Shown: positions 17,236 to 27,592 of the stretch, one piece after another
Layout of the letters: the number at the start of each line of letters is the position of its first letter
Position numbering within the stretch: the first letter of the stretch is position 1
DNA from: Spirochaetales bacterium Spiro_12
GTDB taxonomy: Bacteria; Spirochaetota; Spirochaetia; Treponematales; Rectinemataceae
DNA: 64,000 bases
Reading direction: 5' to 3'
Assembly (NCBI GenBank): GCA_001603165.1
Contig: LVBN01000133.1
Location: forward strand, 1-64,000
Notes under the pieces: model-generated
The model's input: only the letters and a program-made list of their open reading frames with translations
What the model was told of the DNA's origin: nothing
Databases searched by the model: none
Made by a program: the position numbers and the translations under genes

Positions 17236-18048
17236 TTAAAACAGGCCCTTGCGCCGGCTGGTGAGCTTGGCCCTCAGCCTGATTATCGCCTTGGTGTGGA
17301 GCTGGCTTATCCTCGATTCGGTCACTTCCAGGATCTGTCCGATTTCCCTGAGGGTGAGGTTTTCGTAATAGTAGAGGACCAGTACCTTTTTTTCCTTTTC
17401 CGGCAACTCGTTGATCGCCTGGACGATGACCCTGCGGATCTCCTCTTTTTCCACCCTGGAGTCCGGGTTCAAACCACGGGGCGATTCGATGCTGTCGCCG
17501 ATGCAGAGTTTTTCGCTGTCCCCTGCGGAGTTCCAGATGTCGTTGAGGGAGAGGATCACCGTCGAGGATATTTTGCCCATGAGCTTGGAAAACTCTTCCT
17601 CGGGCAGGCTCATGGATTCGGCGATCTCCGAATCCGAGGCCGGCCTGCCGAGCCGGGCTTCCAGAAGCATGACCGCCTGCTCTATCTCCTTCGCTTTTTG
17701 ACGCACCGAACGGGGCACCCAGTCCATTTCCCGCAAATGATCGTACATCGCGCCCCGTATCCTGGTGACGGCGTAGGTCTTGAACTTTACATGCTTGCAG
17801 GGGTCGAACTTTTCTATCGCGTCAAAGAGACCGAAAACGCCATAGCCAACCAGGTCGTCGTACTCCACCGAGGAAGGCAGGTTCACCGCCACCTTGCCGG
17901 CCACATACTTGACCAGAGGTGCGTATTGTTCGACGAGGGTGTCCCGGATCCGATGGTCCCGGCTCTCCTGGTATTGCTTCCAGAGGCGCATTTCCCGGGC
18001 TTCGGAGGTGTCGTCGATGGTGAAGTTGTGCAATTCAGTGGTTTCCAT
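17236..18048 (-). CDS. fliA: RNA polymerase sigma factor FliA/WhiG (sigma-28)
   Basis: Sigma-28 directs RNA polymerase to late flagellar and chemotaxis promoters. The 270-residue product has region 2 (VEQYAPLVKYVAGKVAVNLP, then YDDLVGYGVFGLFDAIEKFD and FKTYAVTRIRGAMYDHLREM), a region 3 helix (ASDSEIAESMSLPEEEF) and region 4 with a helix-turn-helix (LTLREIGQILEVTESRISQL). The MDWVPRSVR segment is typical of FliA/WhiG. It begins 18 bases after the hslU stop, so it is the last gene of the long division/topology transcript. That is an unusual place for a motility sigma factor, although flagellar genes follow hslU in treponemes I remember. Confidence 0.94.
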   Translation of the reverse strand: METTELHNFTIDDTSEAREMRLWKQYQESRDHRIRDTLVEQYAPLVKYVAGKVAVNLPSSVEYDDLVGYGVFGLFDAIEKFDPCKHVKFKTYAVTRIRGAMYDHLREMDWVPRSVRQKAKEIEQAVMLLEARLGRPASDSEIAESMSLPEEEFSKLMGKISSTVILSLNDIWNSAGDSEKLCIGDSIESPRGLNPDSRVEKEEIRRVIVQAINELPEKEKKVLVLYYYENLTLREIGQILEVTESRISQLHTKAIIRLRAKLTSRRKGLF

Positions 18049-18066
18049 GGCTGATCGGCCCTCCTG

Positions 18067-19437
18067 TCACAAAATGTATTTGCTTAAATCCTGCCTTTCG
18101 GCGTAGTCTTTGAATCGTTCGTCCACATAGGCGCTGTCGATGACCAGCTTCTGGCCGGACAGCGTATCCGCTTCGAACGAAACCTCTTCCAGCAGCCGTT
18201 CCAGGACGGTGTGGAGTCTGCGGGCTCCGATATTCTCGGTTTTGGTATTGGCGGCGGCGGCTATCTCGGCGATTCTCCTGATCGCCCCGGGTTCGAATTC
18301 GAGTTCGAGATTTTCGGTGGCCATGAGTTGGATATACTGGCTTACCAGGGCGTTTTTGGGTTCCACGAGGATGCGTTCGAAATCCTTGTCGGAGAGGGCC
18401 GTGAGTTCCACCCGGATGGGGAAACGACCCTGGAGTTCGGGTATGAGATCCTGGGGTTTGGAGACGGTGAAGGCGCCGGCGGCGATAAAGAGAATATGGG
18501 TCGTGTCCACGGGACCCCACTTCGTATTGACCGTGGTGCCCTCTACGATGGGCAGCAGATCACGCTGCACCCCTTCCCGGGATACATCGATACCCGAAGA
18601 GCCCCGTCCCTCCCTGGTGGCGATCTTGTCGATCTCGTCCAGGAAGACGATGCCCGATTCCTGGACCCGTCTGCGGGCCTCCTGGGCCGCCTTGTCCGGA
18701 TCGACGAGCTTATCCATCTCCTCGGCCTCGACGATGGGTCTGGCCTCGGCGACGCTCATGGTCTTTTTTTTCTTCTTCCCGCCGAAAATGTTGCCGATGC
18801 TGCCCAGGGCCAAGCCCATTTCCTCCATCTGGGTTCCGGCGAAAAGTTCCATCGAGGGAGGAGCGGCGCTCACCGTCAGTTCCAACTCTCTGGAATCCAG
18901 CTTGCCCTCCCGCAGAAGCTTGCGGAATTTTTCCCTGGTTTCGTTGGGCGGCAGGGGAGAGACGAGGGTGGCCTGGGTTGAGCCCAGCGGTTCGACGGAA
19001 GAGGAAAGCCCGGGCAGAAGAAGGTCCAAAAGGCGTTCCACGGTCCGCTTGGCGGCTTCGGCTTCCACCTGGACCCGCATTTCCTCCTTGATCATAGCGA
19101 CGCCCGCCGCCATCAGGTCCCGGACCATCGACTCCACATCCCTGCCCACATAGCCCACCTCGGTGAACTTCGTGGCCTCCACCTTGATAAAAGGAGCGCC
19201 GCACAGCTTTGCCAGGCGGCGGGCTATCTCCGTCTTTCCGACGCCGGTAGGCCCCATCATGAGAATATTCTTCGGGGCGATCTCTTCCCGCTGTTCCTCG
19301 GTGAGGCGCTGCCGCCTCATCCGGTTGCGCAGGGCGATGGCCACGGACTTCTTGGCCTCCGCCTGGCCGATGATATAGGTATCCAGCGCCTCGACGATCC
19401 TGCGAGGAGTCAATTCGGCGAAATCGGGGGAGCTCAT
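18067..19437 (-). CDS. hslU: HslU, ATPase subunit of the HslUV protease
   Basis: HslU is the AAA+ unfoldase that feeds proteins to HslV. The 456-residue product has [16 protein letters not shown] at the start, Walker [16 protein letters not shown] near residue 62, a family-specific intermediate domain (about 110-240), Walker [13 protein letters not shown] near 263, and the C-terminal EDLSKYIL-type tail (here RQDLSKYIL) that activates HslV. Its start overlaps the hslV stop (ATGA). Confidence 0.97.
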   Translation of the reverse strand: MSSPDFAELTPRRIVEALDTYIIGQAEAKKSVAIALRNRMRRQRLTEEQREEIAPKNILMMGPTGVGKTEIARRLAKLCGAPFIKVEATKFTEVGYVGRDVESMVRDLMAAGVAMIKEEMRVQVEAEAAKRTVERLLDLLLPGLSSSVEPLGSTQATLVSPLPPNETREKFRKLLREGKLDSRELELTVSAAPPSMELFAGTQMEEMGLALGSIGNIFGGKKKKKTMSVAEARPIVEAEEMDKLVDPDKAAQEARRRVQESGIVFLDEIDKIATREGRGSSGIDVSREGVQRDLLPIVEGTTVNTKWGPVDTTHILFIAAGAFTVSKPQDLIPELQGRFPIRVELTALSDKDFERILVEPKNALVSQYIQLMATENLELEFEPGAIRRIAEIAAAANTKTENIGARRLHTVLERLLEEVSFEADTLSGQKLVIDSAYVDERFKDYAERQDLSKYIL

Positions 19438-20027
19438 ATTTCCTCCACGACGATCCTGTCGTTGGTGTAAATGCAGATGTTCCCGGCGATTTCCAGGCTC
19501 TTTCGCGCTATGTCCGCCGCGCCGAAGGCAACCGACCCGTCAGCAATCCCCTTATCGGCCAGCTTCCGTTCGAACTCCCGCGATGCTTCGAGGTAGGCCA
19601 GGGCGGCGGCATAGGCGTATGGCCCGCCCGAGCCGATGGCCACCGCGTCCTCCGCCGGGTCCACCACATCGCCGGTGCCCGAAAGAAGCAGGGATTTCTT
19701 CGCGTCCGCCACCAGGAGCATGGCTTCGAGCTTTCTTAAGATCTTGTCGGTGCGCCAGTCCTTGGCCAGCTCCACGGCGGCTCTGGTGAGATCGCCCCCA
19801 TACTCCTGGATCTTCACTTCGAAATGCTCCAGAAGTGCGAAGGCGTCGGCGGTGGCGCCGGCGAAGCCGCAGAGAACCTTGCCGCCGTAAATAGAGCGCA
19901 CCTTGCGGGCGTTGCTCTTCATGACCGTTTGGCCCATCGTCACCTGACCATCGCCTGCCATGGCGACGCGGCCGTCTTTTCGCACCACCAGCACCGTGGT
20001 GGAACGTATTTTCATCCTATTCTCCAT
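19434..20027 (-). CDS. hslV: HslV, peptidase subunit of the HslUV protease
   Basis: HslV forms the two-ring peptidase chamber and uses an N-terminal Thr exposed by propeptide removal. The product is 197 residues from ATG 20027, which has AAGGAG upstream; ATG 20015 (MKIRS) is an alternative with its own GGAG. The catalytic Thr should be the first Thr of [37 protein letters not shown] and [14 protein letters not shown] at the end are typical. It starts two bases after the xerC stop and overlaps hslU. Confidence 0.95.
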   Translation of the reverse strand: MENRMKIRSTTVLVVRKDGRVAMAGDGQVTMGQTVMKSNARKVRSIYGGKVLCGFAGATADAFALLEHFEVKIQEYGGDLTRAAVELAKDWRTDKILRKLEAMLLVADAKKSLLLSGTGDVVDPAEDAVAIGSGGPYAYAAALAYLEASREFERKLADKGIADGSVAFGAADIARKSLEIAGNICIYTNDRIVVEEI

Positions 20028-20028
20028 A

Positions 20029-20925
20029 TCATCGCTCCTTCGCCCCATGGGGGTGCGCCAATTCGTAGACCTTGCGCAGGTGTTCCATGTCCACATGGGT
20101 GTAGACCTGGGTCGTGGAGATACTGGAATGCCCCAGCATTTCCTGAACCACCCTGATGTCGGCGCCCGAGGCCACCAGATGGGTAGCGAAACTATGCCTG
20201 AAGGCGTGGGGCGAAATGGCCTTCTTGAAATTCGAAGCCCCTTTTCTTTTTTCCACAATCTTTTCAAGACCCCTGACCGAGAGCGGAGCACCGAGGCGGT
20301 TGATGAACAGCCTTCCATGGTCCTCCGCCTTAAGCATTTGGAGCCTCATCGCCCGCATGGGCAGGTAGCGGGAAAGCGCCTGGCAGGCCATGCGTCCCAA
20401 AAAGACCACCCGCTCCTTGGAGCCCTTCCCCATCACCCTGATCATCGAGCCCGAAAGATCGACCCTGTCCACCCGCATGCCGACGATCTCGGAAGCCCTG
20501 CAGCCGGTGCTGTAGAGGACTTCGAAGAGGGCCCTGTCCCTGAGGTCGGAAAAGTCCGAACCCCGGATGGATTCCATCAATTTGTCCGCCTCCTCCTCGA
20601 ACATGAAACGAGGAAGAGAGCGCTCGGAGGAAAGATTTTCCACCTCCCTTCCGGGATTGGTATTCAAATTGCCGAAACGCATGCGGTAGCGGTAATAGCC
20701 CCGCAGGGTGGAAAGCGCCCGGTTGACGCTCGAAGCCGCCTTCCCTTCCATGACGAGGCTTCCGGCGAAGCTGCGGATTTCCGAAGCGCCGGCCGAGTCG
20801 ATGTCGCAGGAGCCCAGGAAAGCCTCGTAGCGTCCCAGGTCGTCCCTGTAAACCCTCAGCGTCCGCTCCGAGAGTCCCCGCACCGACTCGAGGTAGGCCA
20901 GGTAGTCTTCGATCTTCTTATCCAT
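20029..20925 (-). CDS. xerC: tyrosine recombinase XerC-type (CodV-like)
   Basis: Xer recombinases resolve chromosome dimers at dif during division. The 298-residue product has an N-terminal SAM-like domain (residues 1-85) and the catalytic domain with Arg in [14 protein letters not shown], the HxxR motif in [19 protein letters not shown], the His of [15 protein letters not shown] and the nucleophile Tyr in that segment. It is adjacent to topA (stop/start contact at 20925/20926) and to hslV. A second Xer at 24219-25097 makes this a likely XerC/XerD pair. Which is C and which is D is assigned only by position. Confidence 0.92.
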   Translation of the reverse strand: MDKKIEDYLAYLESVRGLSERTLRVYRDDLGRYEAFLGSCDIDSAGASEIRSFAGSLVMEGKAASSVNRALSTLRGYYRYRMRFGNLNTNPGREVENLSSERSLPRFMFEEEADKLMESIRGSDFSDLRDRALFEVLYSTGCRASEIVGMRVDRVDLSGSMIRVMGKGSKERVVFLGRMACQALSRYLPMRAMRLQMLKAEDHGRLFINRLGAPLSVRGLEKIVEKRKGASNFKKAISPHAFRHSFATHLVASGADIRVVQEMLGHSSISTTQVYTHVDMEHLRKVYELAHPHGAKER

Positions 20926-23139
20926 TCAATCCTCCGCCTTCTCTTCATCCCGGGAATGAAGGTAATCGCAGGAGGGGTTGATACAGGCCTTGTGGCTTCC
21001 CGAAACCCTGTCGCTCTTCTCCACCAGGAACCAGCCGCACTTGGGGCAGAGCTTGTCCGTGGGTTTGTCGTAGGTGACGAAGTCGCAGGCGGGGTAGCGA
21101 TTGCAGCCGTAGAAGAGCTTTCGCTTGCCTTTCGGGTTTTTCCGTTCCACGATGTCGCCCCCGCATTTGGGGCATACGGCGACGGGGATGCTCTTGGTGT
21201 TCTTGCAACCGGGGAAGCCCGAGCAGGCGAGGAAAAAACCGAAGCGGCCCAGTTTCTTGACCATAGGTTTGCCGCAGCGCTCGCAGAGGATGTCCGTGGC
21301 TTCATCCAGCTGGCCCTTCTTGCTGGAGAGGGTGGACATCACTTCGTCCAGCTTGCCTTTGAAGGGAAAGTAGAATTCCTTCATCGCCTGCACCCAGTCG
21401 GCTTTCTCGTCCTCGACCTTGTCCAGGAGGCTCTCCATCTGGGCGGTGAATCCGGCGCCGATCACCTCGGGGAAGAATTCCGTGAGAATATCCGATATCA
21501 TCCGCCCCAGGGTCGTGGGGGCCAGTTGCTTGGATTGCCGGGAGACGTAGTAACGCTCCAAAAGGGTGCTGATCGTGGGCGCATAGGTCGAGGGTCTCCC
21601 GATACCCAGCTCTTCCAAGGCCTTGATTATCGTGGCGTCGGTATACCGGGAAGGTCCCTGGGTAAAGTGCTGGGATGCGTCGATTTTCTCCACTCCCAGG
21701 TCCTGGCCGACCTCGAGGGCCAGGCTGTGGCTGGCCTTTTCCTCCTTGGATGCCGAGAGTTTGATGACTTTGTAGAAGCCTTCCTCGACATAGGCGGAGG
21801 CGGAGGTCCTGAAAACCCCATCGCCGATTCCGATGTCGGCGGTGACAACCTTGACCAGGGCAGGGATCATCTGGGAAGCCACGAACCGTTCCCAGACCAG
21901 GGTGTAGAGCTTGAGTTCGTCCTTCTGCAGATAGGCGGCCACCGAATCGGGCGTATAGGCGATGCTGGTGGGCCGTATGGCCTCGTGGGCGTCCTGGGAC
22001 TGCTTGCCGGCGCTGTAGCGCTGGGCGGACTTGGGCAGCTGGGCCGGATAATGCTCGGCCAGCCAGGTCCTGGCTTCCTCCAGGGCTGTCTCGGCTATGC
22101 GGGTGGAGTCGGTTCTCATGTAGGTGATAAGACCGCTGCGCCGCGATCCCAGGTTGATACCCTCGTAGAGGATCTGGGCGATCTGCATAGTCTTCTTGCT
22201 GGTGAAGCCCAGCCTGTTGGCGGCGGTCTGCTGGAGCGTCGAGGTGGTGAAAGGAGCCTTGGGTCGGACGAGTCGTTCCGCGCTTCGCTTATCGATGACG
22301 GAAGCGGGTTTTCCTTCCAATGCGGAGACTATTCGCTTCGCCTTTTCCTCGTCCCCCAGCTGGGGCTTTTTACCTTTATAGAGCACCAGATCGGCCTTGA
22401 CGACCGAGCGGGAAGCCTTGAGCGAGGCTTCGATGGTCCAGAACTCCTCGGGAATGAAGGATTCTACTTCCTTTTCCCTGTCGCAGATCAGCTTGAGGGC
22501 GGCGGATTGCACCCTTCCGGCGCTGAGCCCGTTTTTGACCTTTTTCCAGAGCAGGGGCGAGAGATTGTAGCCTACGAGCCTGTCCAGCACGCGGCGGGCT
22601 TTCTGGGCATCCACCTTGGAGAGATCGAGGGGCCTGGGCGCCTTGACCGCGTCCTTCACCGCCGCCTGGGTTATCTCGTTGAAGGCTACCCGTTTGACAG
22701 GAAGCCCGGGGATTTTTTCCTCCAGGTGCTTTCCGATCAGGTAGGCGATGGCCTCCCCTTCCCGGTCGGGGTCGGATGCAAGGAGGACGGATTCGGATTT
22801 TTTAGCCTCCGCCACCAGGTCCTTGAGCACCCCCGCCCGGCCCCGGATGGTCAGGTATTCAGGTTCGAAGCCGTGCTCCACATCGACGCCGATCCTGGAT
22901 TTGGGAAGATCGATAAGGTGTCCCATGGAGGCCAGGACCTTGTAATTCGAGCCCAGGTATTTCTCTATAGTTTTGGCCTTGGCCGGGGATTCGACGATCA
23001 CTAAATTCTTCGCCCCCGGGGACTTGGCCGATTTTCCCGATTTGCTTCCCTTGCGCGATGCGGTCGCCTTGACCTTTTTGACGGCCTTGGCGGATTTTGC
23101 GGTTGTGGCCGCCTTGGCGGTCCTGGTTGTCTTATCCAT
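20926..23139 (-). CDS. topA: DNA topoisomerase I
   Basis: It relaxes negative supercoils by a type IA mechanism. The 737-residue product has a 45-residue Lys/Ala/Thr/Ser-rich N-terminal tail, then the Toprim domain (LVIVESPAKAKTIEKYLG near 47, ASDPDREGEAIAYLIGKH), the active-site Tyr at about 340 in GLITYMRTDSTRIA, and three C-terminal C4 zinc ribbons (starting CERCGKPMVKK, CPKCGGDIVE, CPKCGWFLVE). The histone-like tail is not part of the standard enzyme. It overlaps dprA by eight bases. Tyr position calculated from the ATG at 23139. Confidence 0.96.
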   Translation of the reverse strand: MDKTTRTAKAATTAKSAKAVKKVKATASRKGSKSGKSAKSPGAKNLVIVESPAKAKTIEKYLGSNYKVLASMGHLIDLPKSRIGVDVEHGFEPEYLTIRGRAGVLKDLVAEAKKSESVLLASDPDREGEAIAYLIGKHLEEKIPGLPVKRVAFNEITQAAVKDAVKAPRPLDLSKVDAQKARRVLDRLVGYNLSPLLWKKVKNGLSAGRVQSAALKLICDREKEVESFIPEEFWTIEASLKASRSVVKADLVLYKGKKPQLGDEEKAKRIVSALEGKPASVIDKRSAERLVRPKAPFTTSTLQQTAANRLGFTSKKTMQIAQILYEGINLGSRRSGLITYMRTDSTRIAETALEEARTWLAEHYPAQLPKSAQRYSAGKQSQDAHEAIRPTSIAYTPDSVAAYLQKDELKLYTLVWERFVASQMIPALVKVVTADIGIGDGVFRTSASAYVEEGFYKVIKLSASKEEKASHSLALEVGQDLGVEKIDASQHFTQGPSRYTDATIIKALEELGIGRPSTYAPTISTLLERYYVSRQSKQLAPTTLGRMISDILTEFFPEVIGAGFTAQMESLLDKVEDEKADWVQAMKEFYFPFKGKLDEVMSTLSSKKGQLDEATDILCERCGKPMVKKLGRFGFFLACSGFPGCKNTKSIPVAVCPKCGGDIVERKNPKGKRKLFYGCNRYPACDFVTYDKPTDKLCPKCGWFLVEKSDRVSGSHKACINPSCDYLHSRDEEKAED

Positions 23140-24142
23140 GCTGTTTCATCTCCTCTTCCTGTCGCCTGGCCGAAGCTTTCCCGCTCCGGTCTCCGCAGGA
23201 AGCCCATTCGGCGATAATGTCCTCGGCCGTCGCGACCGCCACCGCGCCCTGTTCGAGCAGAGCGGCGCAGCCCGAGTTCCTGCTTCCACCGAGGCAGGCC
23301 CGGTGCACAAAGACGTCCCGCCCCTCGCTCAAGGAGTGCTCGGCGGTGATAAGGGCTCCCGAACCCTCCGGCGCCTCGACGACCACGCAGGACCGGGCGA
23401 GCCCGGCGATGATTCTGTTTCGTTCGGGAAAGCGATACCGCCGGATTTGCGTCTCCGGAGGATTCTCCGCCACCAGGCAGCCGCCTTCGTCGAGTATCCT
23501 GGCCGCCAGGCCGCGGTTGGCGGCGGGATAGATCGAATCTATTCCGCCCGGCAGTACGGCCAGGGTCTTGGCCCTCCCGCGCAGGCCGCCGCGATGCGCC
23601 GCGGAATCAATCCCCAAGGCCAATCCGGAAATCACCGATATACCCTTCGATGAAAGCCCTTCGGCCAGGCCGAAGGCGGCCTTTAGTCCTCTTCCCGTGG
23701 CCGCCCTGGTCCCCACGAGGGACACGCAGGGAGCCTCGGCGTCCGGCAATCTTCCACGCACGTAGAGGCCGAAGGGCGGCCTATAGGTCTCCCTCAGCTG
23801 GGGGGGATAGCAAGGATCATCCAGGCTCAGGAAAAGGATGCCTGCGCGGGCGAGAAAATCCTCGTCCCTCCTGGCCTTTTCCAGGAAGGCCGCCGGATTC
23901 CAGACCCCCCTGTTCAGGGAACGCAGGATTATGCCCTCCAGCTCCGGAAGCCCCATGCGCGAAAGTTCTTGCGCGGTACCGATATCCCGGGACAAGAGGA
24001 GCTTTTCGTGGCTCCGCAGGAAGTCCATGCGCGCGATGGCCAGGGCGACCTGCAAAGCTTCCGATCCGGAGGCCCTCGGCTCGGAATTGGGGCGGGAATC
24101 CTGGAAGAGCGCGAGAATACGGGGATGGCTCCATTGTTTCAT
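23132..24142 (-). CDS. dprA: DprA/Smf, DNA-processing protein
   Basis: DprA binds incoming single-stranded DNA and loads RecA during transformation; it is widely conserved even where competence is unknown. The 336-residue product has the Rossmann-type core: VSLVGTRAATGRGLKAAFGL near 152, SGLALGIDSAAHRGGL near 181, TLAVLPGGIDSIYPAANR, FPERNRIIAGLARSCVVVEA, and GSGALITAEHSLSEGRDVF. ATG 24142 is preferred because GGAGG lies 6 bases upstream. In-frame ATGs at 24148, 24184 and 24262 are possible, the last overlapping xerD. Confidence 0.93.
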   Translation of the reverse strand: MKQWSHPRILALFQDSRPNSEPRASGSEALQVALAIARMDFLRSHEKLLLSRDIGTAQELSRMGLPELEGIILRSLNRGVWNPAAFLEKARRDEDFLARAGILFLSLDDPCYPPQLRETYRPPFGLYVRGRLPDAEAPCVSLVGTRAATGRGLKAAFGLAEGLSSKGISVISGLALGIDSAAHRGGLRGRAKTLAVLPGGIDSIYPAANRGLAARILDEGGCLVAENPPETQIRRYRFPERNRIIAGLARSCVVVEAPEGSGALITAEHSLSEGRDVFVHRACLGGSRNSGCAALLEQGAVAVATAEDIIAEWASCGDRSGKASARRQEEEMKQHG

Positions 24143-24218
24143 TCTCATCCTCCGTAAATGTGAACGCCTCGTCCTGGGATTCATGCTTCCGAAACCTCCT
24201 CTATGGGTCCCTAAAACG

Positions 24219-25097
24219 TTAGGACCGGGGAAAATATTCCCGGTGATAGTTCTGGAGGGCATCCTCTTCGATATGGGTATAGATCTGGGTGGTGGAGATA
24301 TCGCTGTGCCCCAAAAGTTCCTGCACTGTTCTCAGATCGGCCCCTCCGGCCAACAGGTGGGTGGCGAAACTGTGTCTGAAGGTATGGACTTTCGCCGATA
24401 CGCCAGCCACGCTCCGTATACCCGCAAAACGTTTCCATATGCCCTTGCGCGATATTCCCTCCCCTTCCTGGTTGAGGAAGACGAGGGCGGTTTTCCTTTT
24501 CTTCTCCAGCGAGGGCCTTCCCTCGTCGAGATAGCGTTTCAGCCAGTAATGGGCATCGTCGCCGAAGGGAATGATTCTTTCCTTTTTCCGCTTGCCCACC
24601 ACCCGGAGAAGCTTTTCCTTCATATACAAACGGTCGAAGCTCAAGGAAGCGGCCTCGGAAATCCGCAGACCGCAGGAATAGATGAGTTCGAACAAAGCCC
24701 TGTCCCTAAGCCCGTTGGGCGTCGAAAGATCTATGCTGGCCAGGAATTTGTCCACCTCTTCCGGCCTCAGGACTTCGGGGAGGGTCCGTTCCTGCCGGGG
24801 AGTGCGAATGAGCTGGGACGGATCGTCACGGCGCAGACCTTCCATTTTCATGAATTTGTACAGGGAATGGAGGCTCGCCACGAGTCTCGCCATGGTCGTC
24901 CTGGACAGACCCTGCCGCTGTCTGAAGACCAGGAAGGACAAAAGATCCTCCCCGTCGGCGCCTTGAGGGTTTTTCCCCCGCTCGGCCAGGAAACGCTCCA
25001 GGTTTTCCAATTCCCGCACATAGCTTTCGGCGGTAAGGGCCGAGCGCTTTCTGACCAGCAGCAAATGAGCCCTGTAGCGGGTTCCCAGGTTCGTCAA
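24219..25097 (-). CDS. xerD: tyrosine recombinase XerD-type
   Basis: This is the second Xer recombinase of the cluster, probably the partner of 20029-20925 in dimer resolution at dif. The 292-residue product has an N-terminal core-binding domain, the first catalytic Arg in [18 protein letters not shown], the HxxR motif in [18 protein letters not shown], and the His/Tyr segment [19 protein letters not shown]. It starts with TTG overlapping the ftsZ stop (TTGA), so its translation is coupled to ftsZ. The two Xer proteins in this window are clearly distinct in sequence. Confidence 0.93.
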   Translation of the reverse strand: MTNLGTRYRAHLLLVRKRSALTAESYVRELENLERFLAERGKNPQGADGEDLLSFLVFRQRQGLSRTTMARLVASLHSLYKFMKMEGLRRDDPSQLIRTPRQERTLPEVLRPEEVDKFLASIDLSTPNGLRDRALFELIYSCGLRISEAASLSFDRLYMKEKLLRVVGKRKKERIIPFGDDAHYWLKRYLDEGRPSLEKKRKTALVFLNQEGEGISRKGIWKRFAGIRSVAGVSAKVHTFRHSFATHLLAGGADLRTVQELLGHSDISTTQIYTHIEEDALQNYHREYFPRS

Positions 25098-26293
25098 AGC
25101 CTCGCTCCCAGCCTTTCGGTTCCGAACTTCTTTTCCCGGAGAATCGTGGGTATGTCGAGCTCGTCGCCTTCGGCGGCGTTTTCGAAGCTATATCCCTTGA
25201 CCTGGGCCGCCCCCTCCTGATCGAAGAGTTCGAAGTCCTTGGGCGATACATAATCGCTGGCGGGTTTGCGAATTTCCGGCCTGTTTCTCAGGGCCGCGCG
25301 GGCCATCTCGCCCATGCTCTGCTGTCGCTGGGAGCCGAAGCCCGTCGCGATGACCGTTACCCTGACCTCGTCCTCGACCTTCGGATCGGTGACGAAACCG
25401 GCGATGATATGGGCATCCTCGTCGGCTTTTTCGGTGATGTAATCGACGATTTCCTGATACTCCACCAGGGAGAAGTCCTCGCCGCCGGTGACGTTGACCA
25501 GGACATTGCGGGCGCCCTCTATCTTGGCGTCCTCCAACAAGGGATTGTTGACGGCCTTGTTCGCCGCCTCCACCGCCCTGCTCTCGCCCGAGCCGACGCC
25601 GATCCCCATGATCGCGTCGCCCTGACCCTGCATGACGGTGCGCACGTCGGCAAAGTCGATGTTGATATCGCCGGCGAGGGTGATGAGGTCGGAAATCCCC
25701 TGGACCCCCTGCCTGAGCACGTCGTCGGCCAGGAGGAAGGCCTGCTTGATTGGTGTCTTTTTGTCGACAACCTTAAGCAGGTTTTGGTTCGGGATGACAA
25801 TGACCGTGTCCACCGCCTGTCTGAGCTTGTCCAGGCCCTCCTCGGCGATCCTGCCCACCACCTTGCCTTCGAAGCTAAAGGGTTTCGTGACCACCGCCAC
25901 GGTGAGGGCGCCCAGGTCCCGGGCAGTCTGGGCAATGATGGGCGCCGAACCCGTTCCGGTCCCTCCCCCCAAGCCGGAGGTGACGAAGACCATATCCGCG
26001 CCGCGCAGGGACTGCTCGATGATCTCCCTGTCCTCCATGGCGGCCTTTTCGCCCACTTCCGGCTTTCCGCCGGCGCCCAGGCCCTTGGTGAGCTTTGTAC
26101 CGATACCCAGCCTGATCTCCGCTTTCGAACGCTCAAGATCCTGGAGATCCGTATTGACCGCGATGAACTGGACGCTTTTCACGCCCGTGGCGATCATCCT
26201 GTTCACCGCGTTGGAACCGCCGCCGCCGGCGCCGATTACCTTGATGACCGTCGGATTGATAGTGCCTTCGTCGTCGATTATTTCAATAGCCAT
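25094..26293 (-). CDS. ftsZ: cell division protein FtsZ
   Basis: FtsZ is the tubulin-like GTPase that forms the division ring. The 399-residue product has [16 protein letters not shown] near residue 19, the GTPase signature [18 protein letters not shown] near 107, the T7 loop region [20 protein letters not shown], and a C-terminal tail that ends with the conserved interaction peptide ([12 protein letters not shown]), which normally binds FtsA. It lies 51 bases downstream of ftsA. Confidence 0.98.
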   Translation of the reverse strand: MAIEIIDDEGTINPTVIKVIGAGGGGSNAVNRMIATGVKSVQFIAVNTDLQDLERSKAEIRLGIGTKLTKGLGAGGKPEVGEKAAMEDREIIEQSLRGADMVFVTSGLGGGTGTGSAPIIAQTARDLGALTVAVVTKPFSFEGKVVGRIAEEGLDKLRQAVDTVIVIPNQNLLKVVDKKTPIKQAFLLADDVLRQGVQGISDLITLAGDINIDFADVRTVMQGQGDAIMGIGVGSGESRAVEAANKAVNNPLLEDAKIEGARNVLVNVTGGEDFSLVEYQEIVDYITEKADEDAHIIAGFVTDPKVEDEVRVTVIATGFGSQRQQSMGEMARAALRNRPEIRKPASDYVSPKDFELFDQEGAAQVKGYSFENAAEGDELDIPTILREKKFGTERLGARL

Positions 26294-26344
26294 AGTAGCC
26301 TCCCTCGCCCGAAACCGGGGTTCTTGACCCGCTTAAGGCGGACA

Positions 26345-27592
26345 TTAAATAAACTTATCCTTGATCCAGCCGAGGACCTTTCCCAGACTGGAAGCGTTTT
26401 TCTTGTCCTTGCGCGACGCCTGCTGCACCCTCGACGGGTCGGCCGCAATTCGGGCATCGGCCTCCAGAAGGACCAAACCCACCGCCGTCGCGAAACCGGG
26501 GTTCCTGTACTCGCTCTCCAGGCCGCCGATAACCGGAGGGAAACCGAGATGTACCGGCATGCCGAAGACGGATTGGGCAAGCTCGCTGGCCCCAGCCATC
26601 AGGGAAGCTCCTCCGGTGAGCACCACGCCCGCTTTGATCTCCTTTAACCAGCCGGCCTTTTCCAGTTTTTCCTTGGCCATGAGGAATATCTCCTCCATCC
26701 GGGGCTGCACGATGGCGCAGAGCTTGCGGCGGGGAATCTCCGTGGGCTCCCGCCCCCCGATTCCCGGCACCACGATGAGCTCGTCCGCATCAACCGACTC
26801 CAACCAGCAGGAGGAAGCTTCGCGCTTCAGCCGCTCGGCCGAGTCCATGAGCACGCTGAGCATGATGGATATGTCGTTGGTCACCTGCATGCCCCCCGCC
26901 GGTATGGCGGCGGTATACCAAGGAGCCCCTTCCTTGAAGACCATCAGGTCCGTCGTCCCGCCACCTATATCTAAAAGTAGACATCCTAAATCTCTTTCGT
27001 CGTCGGAAAGCACCGCCCGGGAAGCGGCAAGACAACCCAGGATGCGACGTTCGGGCCTGTACCCCGCCCGGTTTACGCACTTTGCCATGTTTTGACTGGT
27101 GGTGACCGATGTGGTGACTATGTGAACCTCGGACTCCAGGCGGACGCCCATCATATGCAGGGGATCCCGGACGCCCTTCTGGGTATCCACGGAATAAACC
27201 TGGGGAATCACATGGAGAATTTCCCTGTCCATGGGAATGGAGACAGCCTTGGCGGCCTCGTGCACCCGGGCGATATCCTCGGTGGTGATCTCCCTGCCCT
27301 TCCCGGCCACGGCAACGACGCCTTTCGAATTGAGACATTCGACGTTCGCGCCGGAGACGCCCATGACGCAGGAGTGGATCTCCCGGCCCGACATGAGTTC
27401 CGCGGATTCGATGGCGGCGCTGACCGAGGAAAGGGTTGCCTCGATGTTGAGCACCACCCCTCTGCGAAGGCCCGTCGATGGAGCGACGCCGACGCCTATG
27501 ATTTCGAGTTGGTCTTCTTCGTTAAAATCCCCGACCACTGCCCGGGTCGAGGTTGTCCCGATATCAAGACCGACGATAAAGGAATCAGCCAG
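26345..27592 (-). CDS. ftsA: cell division protein FtsA, probable CTG start
   Basis: FtsA is the actin-like protein that anchors FtsZ filaments to the membrane. The product (about 415 residues) begins SFIVGLDIGTTSTRAVVGDF, and has LLLDIGGGTTDLMVF (phosphate 2 loop) and VLTGGASLMAGASELAQ. The C-terminus is a basic amphipathic tail (LGKVLGWIKDKFI) suited to membrane binding. No ATG, GTG or TTG occurs in frame close to the conserved start. AGGAGG lies six bases before a CTG at 27592, which overlaps the ftsQ end, so CTG is the best start. Confidence 0.93.
   Translation of the reverse strand: MADSFIVGLDIGTTSTRAVVGDFNEEDQLEIIGVGVAPSTGLRRGVVLNIEATLSSVSAAIESAELMSGREIHSCVMGVSGANVECLNSKGVVAVAGKGREITTEDIARVHEAAKAVSIPMDREILHVIPQVYSVDTQKGVRDPLHMMGVRLESEVHIVTTSVTTSQNMAKCVNRAGYRPERRILGCLAASRAVLSDDERDLGCLLLDIGGGTTDLMVFKEGAPWYTAAIPAGGMQVTNDISIMLSVLMDSAERLKREASSCWLESVDADELIVVPGIGGREPTEIPRRKLCAIVQPRMEEIFLMAKEKLEKAGWLKEIKAGVVLTGGASLMAGASELAQSVFGMPVHLGFPPVIGGLESEYRNPGFATAVGLVLLEADARIAADPSRVQQASRKDKKNASSLGKVLGWIKDKFI

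Noticed and set aside
19960-23004. Open frame of 1014 codons on the plus strand
   Set aside because: It lies antisense to hslV, xerC and topA, has a His/Gly/Leu-rich shadow composition without domains, and the opposite genes are certain.
23838-25220. Open frame of 460 codons on the plus strand
   Set aside because: Antisense to dprA and xerD, which have clear catalytic motifs.
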